Source: Pantoea trifolii (GTDB lineage Bacteria > Pseudomonadota > Gammaproteobacteria > Enterobacterales > Enterobacteriaceae). Taken from it: DNA of 64,000 bases. Made by a program: the position numbers and the translations under genes. The stretch covers positions 2,046,001 to 2,110,000 of the forward strand of contig NZ_JANIET010000001.1 of NCBI RefSeq assembly GCF_024506435.1, written 5' to 3'. A model generated the notes under the pieces. That model was not told the DNA's origin, made no database searches, and saw only the letters and a program-made list of their open reading frames with translations. Of the stretch, positions 8,591-16,827 are shown in pieces; the stretch's first letter is position 1, and each line of letters starts with the position of its first letter.

Positions 8591-8615
8591 GAGGCGGCGA
8601 GAAAGTCACCGCCTC
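8591..8615. terminator. Hairpin downstream of the YoaK-type gene
   Basis: GAGGCGG at 8591-8597 pairs with CCGCCTC at 8609-8615 around an 11-base loop, just beyond the stop of the minus-strand gene at 8622. There is no strong T-run, so termination would be inefficient or need other factors. Confidence 0.4.
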
Positions 8616-8621
8616 ATCAGA

Positions 8622-9395
8622 TTATGAGGCCGTCCGCTTTACGCGCGCCACCGTTCTCACCATCGCCAACGTGGCAACAATCACTAGTAAGCCACCCACC
8701 ATCGCCATGGCTTTAAAACCAAGATGTTTAAACATCATTAGGCCGATAATCCCGCCAATCAGGAAAGAGAAAATGGTAGTCAGATGCGTCCACAGCTGAC
8801 GTTTCTGGCCCGAAAGTTGTTTCGACGGATCGCGGCGGAACAGCGCCGCTAATACTGATGCCAGTGAAATCCCGGCATCGGTTAAGGTGCCGGTAATATG
8901 GGTTGAGCGCACGCGGCCATTGGATAACTGCGTTGAGGTTGAATTATGTACGCCCATCAGGAAGCCGAGAATAACAATAACCTCCCGGTTATTGGCCGAT
9001 GAATAAAAGAACATTTCAAACAGCGATAACGCGATTAAGGCCAGCCCTTCAACCCACAATATTTGGCAGAATATAATACGATTGCCATTGGCTAATCCGC
9101 TGATCACCACCATTCTCGCCGTGACTGCACCACAAACAAAGGCAAACAGGATGGTGGCTAAAAAGGTGATATCTCGGAAGTTAACGTTCGACACTTCACT
9201 GGATAATTGTGAGGTATTACCTGACATGTGTGAGGGGAAAAAGCCAAACGCCCCCAAAGCGATCGCATTGAGCACGCCGGCTGCGGTGGCGAGCCACATT
9301 GCCAGATTCCTGTCCTCATCGTGCGTTCGTGTGCGCTTAAGTTTAATCAGCATCAGATACCTCATCATTCTGAACCAGGGCCGAATATTAAACAT
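8622..9395 (-). CDS. YoaK/DUF1275-family membrane protein
   Basis: A 257-residue integral membrane protein with about six hydrophobic helices. The family signature is present near residue 55 (HMSGNTSQLS after the first helix), and the second half carries NSTSTQLSNGRVRSTHITGTLTD. DUF1275 proteins are widespread; their transport substrate or function is not established. Nearer in-frame ATGs exist (residues 10, 11, 15), so the N-terminus is uncertain. It is a single gene. Confidence 0.8.
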   Translation of the reverse strand: MFNIRPWFRMMRYLMLIKLKRTRTHDEDRNLAMWLATAAGVLNAIALGAFGFFPSHMSGNTSQLSSEVSNVNFRDITFLATILFAFVCGAVTARMVVISGLANGNRIIFCQILWVEGLALIALSLFEMFFYSSANNREVIVILGFLMGVHNSTSTQLSNGRVRSTHITGTLTDAGISLASVLAALFRRDPSKQLSGQKRQLWTHLTTIFSFLIGGIIGLMMFKHLGFKAMAMVGGLLVIVATLAMVRTVARVKRTAS

Positions 9396-9525
9396 AGAGC
9401 ACTACGGCGCGTTCATGACCAGGAAATTCCCGAATAAGACGCTGAACATATTAAAGAAAGTAAAAAAATCAACGAGGCGGGAATATATTTAAATTAATGT
9501 AAAGATTGGCATACCATATATCTCC

Positions 9526-9547
9526 AGGTCGCCATTTAGAGGGACCC
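9526..9547. repeat. GTCGCCAT hairpin repeat, degenerate copy B
   Basis: GGTCGCCAT is followed by a damaged right arm ending GGGACCCT and then a TCTTTTT run on the plus strand. It sits just past the stop of the DeoR-type gene (9553, minus strand). It looks like an eroded copy of the element seen intact at 10520 and 32939. Confidence 0.45.
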
Positions 9548-9552
9548 TCTTT

Positions 9553-10413
9553 TTACGAATCAACCGAATGATTTATTTTCATTGGGGCGACCACCACATT
9601 TACACCTAAATCCTGCATACGACGTAAAATAGGTACCGGCGTGCCCTGATTGACAATCACCACATCGAATTCACTGAGATGCGCAAAGCGGTGCAGCGCG
9701 CGACGTTCAAACTTGGTGTTATCCATCATCAGAATGCGCTTCTGTGCGGCGTCAAACATCGCGCGTTTGGTTTCCACCGTTTCAGCAGATTGATGGAACA
9801 CCGCATCGTCGATAATCGCAGACATGCTGACGAAGAACACGTCGGCGCGCAGGCTGGCAATTTCATCCCGCGTCATACGGCCCATAAACGCATTGCACCA
9901 GTGATAGAACTGTCCGCCTAAGCCCATCAACGTGATATCGCGGCCGTTGCGTAGCTCGTTCATCAAGGTCAGTGAATTGGTGATTACCGTTAGCGGCGCG
10001 CGTGCGGAGAGTAACCGCGCCATCTGTAGCACGGTGGTGGAATCATCGAGGAAAATCGCCTGGCCCGGTTCGAGATAGGTGGCGGCGACATCGGCAATCG
10101 CCTGCTTCTCTTCCAGTTGACGCGTGGCGCGGTAGATATCGCTGGATTCAACCAGGCTGGTTGGCGTCGCAGAGACCACGCCGCGCGATTTATGCAGCAG
10201 TCCGCGTTCGACCATCTCGTCAATATCACGATGCGCGGTCATCAAACTGATGCCGAAGCGATCGGTGATATCTTCGATGCGAATCGCCCCTTCAGCCATC
10301 ACCGCTTCGGCGATTAACTGGCGACGGGCGAGCTGGCGCGCCTGACGGCTATCGCTGGGTAGGGTTTCGGCCATAAATACGCCAAGGGAAGAGTCCTGCG
10401 GGTTGTGCGCCAT
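9553..10413 (-). CDS. DeoR-family transcriptional regulator of the erythritol locus
   Basis: A 286-residue DeoR protein. It has an N-terminal winged helix-turn-helix (residues about 30-75: RRQLIAEAVMAEGAIRIEDI, then RFGISLMTAHRDIDEMVERG) and a sugar-phosphate-sensing domain with DDSTTVLQMA, VITNSLTLMNEL and MMDNTKFERRALHRFA. A start at 10374 (MAETLPSDSR) is also possible. It follows the ABC transporter genes on the same strand, separated by a hairpin repeat at 10520. It therefore probably has its own promoter and may answer to a phosphorylated polyol intermediate. This is a second regulator besides EryD. Confidence 0.85.
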   Translation of the reverse strand: MAHNPQDSSLGVFMAETLPSDSRQARQLARRQLIAEAVMAEGAIRIEDITDRFGISLMTAHRDIDEMVERGLLHKSRGVVSATPTSLVESSDIYRATRQLEEKQAIADVAATYLEPGQAIFLDDSTTVLQMARLLSARAPLTVITNSLTLMNELRNGRDITLMGLGGQFYHWCNAFMGRMTRDEIASLRADVFFVSMSAIIDDAVFHQSAETVETKRAMFDAAQKRILMMDNTKFERRALHRFAHLSEFDVVIVNQGTPVPILRRMQDLGVNVVVAPMKINHSVDS

Positions 10414-10519
10414 ATTTCATCCGGGAAAGTGAAGCGGAAAGCGGGTTCGGCACTCATTACAGCGTTTAAAATGGGTTTTGGCAAATTGTCCGGATCGTAT
10501 ATTCATGTCGTTATAATCA

Positions 10520-10539
10520 GGTCGCCATAAATGGCGACC
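10520..10539. repeat. GTCGCCAT hairpin repeat, copy C (probable terminator)
   Basis: GGTCGCCAT at 10520-10528 and ATGGCGACC at 10531-10539 form a perfect 9-bp stem with loop AA, followed by CTACG. It lies just downstream of the ABC substrate-binding protein gene (minus strand) and upstream of the DeoR gene, so it probably separates the two transcripts. Confidence 0.75.
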
Positions 10540-10557
10540 CTACGTGATTTTGGTTAT

Positions 10558-11505
10558 TTACTGCTTCAACACAAACGGTGAAGCAAAGTTACCGGCGTTC
10601 TCCTTGGTGATCAGAATGCAGTCAAACAGCTGCTTCTCCGATGCCGCACCGGTTTTGCCGGTTTTCAGGAAGCTATCCGCCTGCTCTACCGCTTTCTGCG
10701 CGAACTGCGCTACCGGCTGCATCACGGTGTAAGCCAGCGTACCGGCTTTCACTGCGTCGACCGCATCTGGTGAACCGTCAAAACCGCCGACTTTGATCTG
10801 ATTCAGCTTGCCCGCTTCTTTCAACGCAGCGATCGCGCCCAGCGCCATTTCATCATTACCGCTGATCACGCCTTTAATGTTGGGATTGGCCTGCAGCAGC
10901 GACTGCATTTTGTTGAACCCCTGGGTGCGGTCCCAGTTAGCCACTTCCTGGCCGACTTTCTTCAGGGTGGGATATTGCGTCAGCACCGTATCAAAACCAT
11001 TGGCGCGGGTGGCGGCGTTATTATCTGACGGCGGGCCAACCAGCTCGACATAGTTGGCGGTATCGCCCACCTGCTTCACCCACTCCATCGCGCCAACCGC
11101 CGCGCCCTGCGCATTGTTGGATACCAGCTGCGCTTTGGCGAGGCCGCTCTGATTCAGTTCGGCGTTGATGATAAACACCGGAATATTGGCGGCGATGGCT
11201 TTTTTCACCGAGCCGACCGAGCCATCGGCGTTAGCCGGGTCGAGAATAATCGCTTTCGATTTATTAGTGATCGCCGTATCAATCAGCTGGCTTTCAGTAT
11301 TGGTATCGCCTTTGTGCGCACTGACTTTGGCGCTGTAGCCCAGCTTTTCAGCGGCTTTCTGCGCCACCTGACCTTCCGTCAGCCAATAAGGGTTGGAAGG
11401 ATCGTTAACGATGATGGTCATTAACCCGTTATCTGCCCAGGTGGGTGCAGCAAAAGTGGTGATGGCCATAGCCGCGGCCGCGATGAAGAGACGTTTAGTA
11501 AACAT
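10558..11505 (-). CDS. Periplasmic sugar-binding protein of the polyol (erythritol) ABC importer
   Basis: A 315-residue RbsB-like protein (Peripla_BP_4). Residues 1-24 form a Sec signal peptide (MFTKRLFIAAAAMAITTF, cleavage after TWA). The mature protein begins with a type-I fold segment (LMTIIVNDPSNPYWLTEGQVA) and has AIILDPANADGS and VISGNDEMALGAIAALKEAG. It is the last gene of a leftward set DUF2291-ATPase-permease-binding protein, divergent from eryABC. This matches the eryEFG importer role known in rhizobia, where this position is EryG. Erythritol as ligand is inferred from context. Confidence 0.87.
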   Translation of the reverse strand: MFTKRLFIAAAAMAITTFAAPTWADNGLMTIIVNDPSNPYWLTEGQVAQKAAEKLGYSAKVSAHKGDTNTESQLIDTAITNKSKAIILDPANADGSVGSVKKAIAANIPVFIINAELNQSGLAKAQLVSNNAQGAAVGAMEWVKQVGDTANYVELVGPPSDNNAATRANGFDTVLTQYPTLKKVGQEVANWDRTQGFNKMQSLLQANPNIKGVISGNDEMALGAIAALKEAGKLNQIKVGGFDGSPDAVDAVKAGTLAYTVMQPVAQFAQKAVEQADSFLKTGKTGAASEKQLFDCILITKENAGNFASPFVLKQ

Positions 11506-11578
11506 AGTTGGTGCTCCGTTATTATATGGGGTACAGGTTTTACGGATATCCGCGCGCTGCTGAAACCACGCGCGTGAG

Positions 11579-12634
11579 TTAGCGAGCGCGCCGTCCGTAT
11601 TGCAAAGTGTTGAGTAATACCGCCAGCACGATCACGGCACCAGTGAACACCGTCTGCCAGTAAGCAGAGACGCCGATAATCACCAGGCCATCAGAGAGAA
11701 AACCAATCACGAACGCGCCAAGCAGCGTACCGCGCACGTTGCCGCGTCCACCGGTCAGCGCCGCGCCACCGATCACCACCGCCGCAATGGCGGTCAGTTC
11801 ATAGGTGGTACCGGCGGTTGGGCCCGCCGAGGTGAGCTGTGAGGAGAGCACCAGCCCGGCAAGTGCGGCGCAGACGCCAGACAACACATAGACGCTGATT
11901 TTGATGCGCTTCACCGGCACGCCCGACAGATCGGCCGCGCGTTCGTTGCCACCCGACGCGTACAGCCAGCGGCCAAACGCCGAGCGGCTGAGCAGGAAAC
12001 CACACGCCAGCGCCACCACACTCAGCACCAGCACGCCAACCGGGATATTGAAGATGCGATTAAAGCCGAGCCAGTCGAAGCCGGTATTTCCCAGCGCTTC
12101 GCTGCCTGAGAGTTTGTTGTAAGTGAGGCCGTTAGTAATCAGCAGCGCAATGCCGCGCGCCACATACATGGTGCCAAGCGTGGCGACGAATGCCGGGACG
12201 CGGAACCAGGCGATCAGTACGCCGTTGACTAATCCCACCAGCGCACCGACCACCAGCGTCAAAATCGCCACCGCCCACACCGGCAAATAAAGCACCACGC
12301 CGAGCGCTTCGAGGTTGATGCCCTGCATCATAAATCCGGCCATTACCCCGGCGAGACCAAGCGTAGAGCCCACTGATAAATCAATGCCGCCGTTGAGGAT
12401 CACTAACAGCATGCCGATCGCCGGCAGACCGAAAATCGCCACGTGCGATGCCATGGTGAGGAAGTTGGCGCCGGTAAAGTAGTTAGGCGACAACATGGAG
12501 AAGGTGGCGATAATCACCAGCAGCGCTATGAACGCGCGCCCTTCCAGCAGCAGGCGCGCCACATTCAGCTGCTTGTCGCCTTTTTTCTTAGTTATCACCG
12601 GCGGCGTGTCCAGCGTTTGTGTTCTGTCAGTCAT
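11579..12634 (-). CDS. Sugar ABC transporter permease (RbsC-like; erythritol importer)
   Basis: A 351-residue membrane protein of the BPD_transp_2 family. It has many hydrophobic helices and the conserved AIGMLLVILNGGIDLSVGS near residue 85, plus GRGNVRGTLLGAFVIGFLSDGL near the C-terminus. GGAG lies before ATG 12634; an alternative ATG at 12655 starts one base after the ATPase stop and would add seven residues. It forms the membrane channel with the ATPase and binding protein beside it, and is the EryF counterpart in rhizobial systems. Confidence 0.87.
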   Translation of the reverse strand: MTDRTQTLDTPPVITKKKGDKQLNVARLLLEGRAFIALLVIIATFSMLSPNYFTGANFLTMASHVAIFGLPAIGMLLVILNGGIDLSVGSTLGLAGVMAGFMMQGINLEALGVVLYLPVWAVAILTLVVGALVGLVNGVLIAWFRVPAFVATLGTMYVARGIALLITNGLTYNKLSGSEALGNTGFDWLGFNRIFNIPVGVLVLSVVALACGFLLSRSAFGRWLYASGGNERAADLSGVPVKRIKISVYVLSGVCAALAGLVLSSQLTSAGPTAGTTYELTAIAAVVIGGAALTGGRGNVRGTLLGAFVIGFLSDGLVIIGVSAYWQTVFTGAVIVLAVLLNTLQYGRRAR

Positions 12635-12656
12635 ACCTTTTGCTCCACTTTTCATG

Positions 12657-14195
12657 TCATGCCACCAGAGACTCGCCTGAAGCGGCCATAATGCGTTCTT
12701 TACTGACGCTTGCGTCGAAGATGGCGGAGATGCGCCCTTTGCTCATCACCACAATGCGATGCGCAATACTCAGGCATTCGCCCACTTCCGAGGTGGTATA
12801 CACCACCGCCAGCCCCTTTTTGGCGTTCTCCGCCAGCAGGCGAAACACTTCCGCTTTGGCACCGATATCGATGCCACGACTCGGCTCATCCAGCAGAATC
12901 ACTTTGGGACGGGTGGCGAGCATTTTGCCGATCACCACTTTTTGTTGATTGCCGCCGGAGAGCGATCCAATCGCCGCATCGCCACCGGCGGTTTTCACCG
13001 TCACGTTACGAATGCTGTCGTTGACCAGCTGTTTTTCCCGGCTTCTGGAGAGCACCAGCCCGCGCACAAAGTCGCCGATGCTGGCCAGCGACAGGTTTTC
13101 CCCCACCGACATAGTTTGTACCAGGCCATCGCGCTGCCGATCTTCCGGCACAAGCGCCAGCCCGATTTGAATGCGTTGTGAAATGTTCAGCGCGGAGATA
13201 TCGGTGTCCTGCAACAGAATATGGCCGCTGCTTTGATGCAGACGTCCGGCGATGCACTCCAGCAACTCGGTGCGCCCCGCGCCCATCAGCCCGTAAATGC
13301 AGACGATCTCGCCGGCTTGCACCGCCAGCGATAAGTTGTCCACCAGCCGAATGCCGGTTTTGCTTTTCAGCGTCAGATCTTTCACCGTCAGCGCCGGCAG
13401 GCCGAAGTCGTAACCCTGCGGCGGCGATCCCAGATCAAAGTGATCGCCGACCATGTTGCGCACGATCCATTCGAGATCGATCTCTTCGCGTTTGGCATAG
13501 GCGGTCATCACGCCATCGCGCAGCACCACCGCACGATCGGTAATCTCCAGCGCCTCTTCGAGATGATGCGAGATATAGACAATCGCGACGCCCTGGCTGG
13601 TTAAATCACGGATCACCTGAAACAGCACCGCCACTTCCGCCGCGCTCAGTGCCGAGGTGGGTTCATCCATGATCAGAATCTGCGAATTGACCGACAGCGC
13701 GCGCGCAATCTCTACAATCTGCTGTTGGCCCAGACGCAGGTTTTCCACCGGCGTCAGCGGATCGATCTCCTCCTCCAGCGCCGCCATCAGGTGCGCTGTT
13801 ACGCGCGCCTCTTCGGCATAATCAACGCCGCCCGGCTTCATGATTTCGCGCCCCATAAAGATGTTGTCGCGCACGTTCATATTTGGCGCGAGATTCAACT
13901 CCTGATGGATAATCGAGATGCCGCAGTCACGCGCTTCGGTGGCGGATCGAAAGGTCTTCTCCTCGCCGTTTAATAAGATTTCCCCGGTTGTTGGCGTAAT
14001 CACGCCAGACAAAATTTTCATCAGCGTCGATTTACCCGCGCCGTTTTCACCAAACAGCGTGGTCACTTCGCCACGACGAATTTCGAAATTGACGCCCTTC
14101 AGCGCGTGCGTGGAGCCGTACACTTTACTCACGTTGCGCGCTTGCAGGATCACTTCGCCTTTCAGCAAGGCGGGATTGAGGTTGAACGGTTTCAT
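12657..14195 (-). CDS. Sugar ABC transporter ATP-binding protein (RbsA-like, two NBDs)
   Basis: A 512-residue protein with tandem nucleotide-binding domains. The first has Walker A GENGAGKST (about residue 50), a signature-like LRLGQQQIVEIARAL and Walker B ILIMDEPTSAL. The second has a degenerate Walker A GLMGAGRTELLE, signature LSGGNQQKVVIGKML and VILLDEPSRGIDIGAKAE. This layout is standard for carbohydrate uptake transporter class 2 (RbsA, MglA). Its start overlaps the DUF2291 stop by four bases (ATGA), so translation is coupled. It corresponds to EryE of rhizobia. Confidence 0.9.
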   Translation of the reverse strand: MKPFNLNPALLKGEVILQARNVSKVYGSTHALKGVNFEIRRGEVTTLFGENGAGKSTLMKILSGVITPTTGEILLNGEEKTFRSATEARDCGISIIHQELNLAPNMNVRDNIFMGREIMKPGGVDYAEEARVTAHLMAALEEEIDPLTPVENLRLGQQQIVEIARALSVNSQILIMDEPTSALSAAEVAVLFQVIRDLTSQGVAIVYISHHLEEALEITDRAVVLRDGVMTAYAKREEIDLEWIVRNMVGDHFDLGSPPQGYDFGLPALTVKDLTLKSKTGIRLVDNLSLAVQAGEIVCIYGLMGAGRTELLECIAGRLHQSSGHILLQDTDISALNISQRIQIGLALVPEDRQRDGLVQTMSVGENLSLASIGDFVRGLVLSRSREKQLVNDSIRNVTVKTAGGDAAIGSLSGGNQQKVVIGKMLATRPKVILLDEPSRGIDIGAKAEVFRLLAENAKKGLAVVYTTSEVGECLSIAHRIVVMSKGRISAIFDASVSKERIMAASGESLVA

Positions 14196-14845
14196 TTCAC
14201 CTCCATGCTGACCGGCGTCACCATCCAGTTCTTTGCGTTGAGCAAACGGAACACGCCCACCACCTGCACGGTTTTACCCGGCAATGCATCGCGGTCCAGC
14301 TTGTCGAGCACCGCGCTTTTCATCGCACGATTGATCGCCGAACCGGCATTTTGATATTCGATTTGGTTCGTGAAATCACCGAACTGGATCTTGCCGTTAG
14401 CGTCACGCAGATCGGTGCCGGTAATCGCCGGACCGGTTTGCAACCGCACCTGCATATCTGCCGGTAATCCGTCGATTTTCAGCGGGAAGATGCCCATCTG
14501 CCCCGCTTGCACCACGCCGGAGAATTTAACGGCAAAGACCGGCAGCGGTGCGCCAACGCCATATTTCTGCACCGCTTCCTGCTGATTGGTTTGCAGCGCA
14601 TCGGCTAACGTTTTGGCGTCTACTGCGCGTGATGCCACATCCTGCTGTATGCTCGGGAAGGTTTTCTGGCCGTAACTCTCGGGCGAGAAGCCTTGCTCCT
14701 GCGCATCTTCGGCGGAGCCCATTTTTACCACCTTGGTGTCGAGCGCCATCGCCGCGATCAGCGCAATCACCACCACGCCGAGGGTGGCGTAGCGCCGGAC
14801 GCGTTTGCGGGAAATTTGCTGGGCTTGAATTGAGACATCGGACAT
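14192..14845 (-). CDS. DUF2291 membrane-anchored protein, first gene of the polyol ABC operon
   Basis: A 217-residue protein with one transmembrane segment (about residues 20-38, TLGVVVIALIAAMALD) after a basic KRVRRY stretch; the rest would face the periplasm. The family is found almost only next to RbsABC-type sugar transporters, but its function is undefined. The start at 14845 has GAGAGG eight bases upstream; ATG 14866 is the alternative. Being first in the operon and overlapping the ATPase gene suggests a part in the importer, perhaps substrate delivery or complex assembly (inference). Confidence 0.78.
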   Translation of the reverse strand: MSDVSIQAQQISRKRVRRYATLGVVVIALIAAMALDTKVVKMGSAEDAQEQGFSPESYGQKTFPSIQQDVASRAVDAKTLADALQTNQQEAVQKYGVGAPLPVFAVKFSGVVQAGQMGIFPLKIDGLPADMQVRLQTGPAITGTDLRDANGKIQFGDFTNQIEYQNAGSAINRAMKSAVLDKLDRDALPGKTVQVVGVFRLLNAKNWMVTPVSMEVK

Positions 14846-15269
14846 AACGTGACCTCTCACTGACATCAGCTGCGATAATCGCGCCGATAATGTTATAAAT
14901 GTGATAACTTGTGTGATGAGAATTGTGCTGATGTGACTAAATTGTCAACAGGTGGCGCGCAATTTTTTCAGGAGAGCGATCTGGATCGCTTATTTGATGT
15001 CGGCCTCGTAACAAAGCGCATTAAACCCCGCCTTATCAGTCTTTTCGCCGTGTTATCTCATTTCTTCTTGTGAGGATTTACCACCTAATCCGTGATCTGC
15101 TTCGCTATCCGAAATGAAATATATTGGTTTTATCGAAAAATAATACAGTTGATATGTTATCTCAGTGAGAAGTGGTGTAAGACATTATTTAGCAAATTCA
15201 TCACAGCCCATTAACACCTTTCCGGTGATCACGGCGATGAACAGAACTCTTTTTCTTTCGGAGGTGTAC
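14846..15269. promoter_or_regulatory. Divergent control region of the erythritol locus
   Basis: About 420 bases separate the importer operon from eryA. Visible elements include an inverted pair GTTAT-N7-ATAAC (14892-14908) inside AAATGTGATAAC, which also holds a perfect CRP half-site, and the direct repeat TGTTATCTCA at 15051-15060 and 15155-15164. These share the TGTTAT core and are candidate EryD or DeoR sites. The eryA leader ends with CGGAGG at 15259-15264. I cannot place a -35/-10 pair with confidence. Confidence 0.5.
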
Positions 15270-16817
15270 GTGGATAGTGGCGATATCATTCTGGGTCTGG
15301 ATTCCGGCACCTCGGTGGTTAAAGCGGTGGCGTTTGATCTGGAAGGCACGCAACTGGCATGCGCATCGGTGCGTAACCGTTATTACCGCAGCGAAGGCGG
15401 CGCGGCGCAGCAGTCAATGAGCCAAACCTGGCAGGATGCAGTCACCGCGATACGTAAACTGGGCGAGCGCGTCGACAACCTTGCCGCGCGGGTTGTGGCG
15501 GTGGCCGTCACCGCCCAGGGCGACGGCAGCTGGCTGGTGGGTGCCAATAATCAACCGGTCGGCGATGCGTGGATCTGGCTGGATGCGCGCGCGGCACCGA
15601 CGGTTGAAAAACTCAATCAACATCCGTTAGCTGCCGCACGCTTTAGCGCGACCGGCACCGGACTCAATACCTGTCAGCAGGGATCGCAGCTGGCGCACAT
15701 GGATCACTTCTACCCCGAACTGTTAGCCCACTGCGAAGTGGCGCTGCACTGCAAGGATTGGCTTTACCTCAATCTCACTGGCATTCGCGCTACCGATCCT
15801 TCCGAGGCGAGCTTTACCTTTGGCAACTTCCGCCACCAGCGTTATGACGATCAGGTGATTGCCGCGCTGGGGCTGGAACAGCGTCGTCATCTGCTACCGG
15901 AAATTATCGAAGGCACGCAAACCACGCATCCGTTAACCGCTGAAGCCGCGCAGGCCACCGGTTTACGGGCTGGCACGCCAATCTGCCTCGGCTATGTTGA
16001 TATGGCGATGACTGCGCTTGGCGCAGGCGTGCATACCGGGGAAGCCAATACCGCTTGCTCAATTGTTGGATCAACTGGCGTGCATCTGCGCAGCGTCACC
16101 ATCGATGAGGTGTGGCTGAATCCGGCGCAAACTGGCTACGTGATTCCGCTGCCGTGGCCGGGCTATGTCACCCAGGTGCAAACCAATATGGCATCGACGC
16201 TCAATCTCGACTGGCTACTGAATCTGGCCAGCGATCTGCTCAACAGCTTTGGTTGCGAAATCGATCATGCCCGTTTGGTGGGACATATCGATCGCTGGCT
16301 CAACGCGGCCAAGCCCGGCAGCCTGCTCTATCACCCTTATATCTCGATTGCCGGAGAGCGCGGACCGTTCGTCAATGCCGAGGCGCGCGCCAGCTTTACC
16401 GGCCTGAGTTACACCCACAACTTTGGCGATCTGGTGCGGGCGGTAATCGAAGGCATCGGTTTTGCCGCGCGTGATTGCTATCAGGCGATGGGCAGTTTGC
16501 CGGGTGAAATCCGGTTAACCGGCGGCGCGGTGCGTTCGCAACCGTTACGCCAGATTTTGTCGGCCTGCATTGGGGCGCCGGTGCGCATCAGCCAGCGCGA
16601 TGAAGCCGGTGCGGCCGGTGCCGCGATGATGGCGGCGGTGGCGATTGGCGCTTATCCGTCGATGGAGAGCTGCGTCAAAACCTGGGTGATGCCGCTGCTG
16701 GATGCGCCCGAAGCACCGGCCAGCGAACTGACGCAGCGCTACAACCAGCTGTTCCCCACCTATCAGCAGATACGTAACGATCTTCCTGCCGCCTGGCACG
16801 CGCTAAAACAGTTTTAA
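15270..16817 (+). CDS. eryA: Erythritol kinase EryA
   Basis: A 515-residue FGGY-family kinase that phosphorylates erythritol with ATP. It starts IILGLDSGTSVVKAVAFDLEG (ATP-binding DxGTS) and carries the segments TAQGDGSWLVG, DAWIWLDARAAPTVEKL, GLNTCQQGSQ, CKDWLYLNLTG and TDPSEASFTFGNFR. These match alpha-proteobacterial EryA very closely as I recall it. GTG 15270 is chosen as start because CGGAGG sits five bases upstream; the frame is open back to 15165 but without a better ribosome site. It is the first gene of eryA-eryB-eryC, ten bases before eryB. Confidence 0.9.
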   Translation: MDSGDIILGLDSGTSVVKAVAFDLEGTQLACASVRNRYYRSEGGAAQQSMSQTWQDAVTAIRKLGERVDNLAARVVAVAVTAQGDGSWLVGANNQPVGDAWIWLDARAAPTVEKLNQHPLAAARFSATGTGLNTCQQGSQLAHMDHFYPELLAHCEVALHCKDWLYLNLTGIRATDPSEASFTFGNFRHQRYDDQVIAALGLEQRRHLLPEIIEGTQTTHPLTAEAAQATGLRAGTPICLGYVDMAMTALGAGVHTGEANTACSIVGSTGVHLRSVTIDEVWLNPAQTGYVIPLPWPGYVTQVQTNMASTLNLDWLLNLASDLLNSFGCEIDHARLVGHIDRWLNAAKPGSLLYHPYISIAGERGPFVNAEARASFTGLSYTHNFGDLVRAVIEGIGFAARDCYQAMGSLPGEIRLTGGAVRSQPLRQILSACIGAPVRISQRDEAGAAGAAMMAAVAIGAYPSMESCVKTWVMPLLDAPEAPASELTQRYNQLFPTYQQIRNDLPAAWHALKQF

Positions 16818-16827
16818 GGAGTAAATC

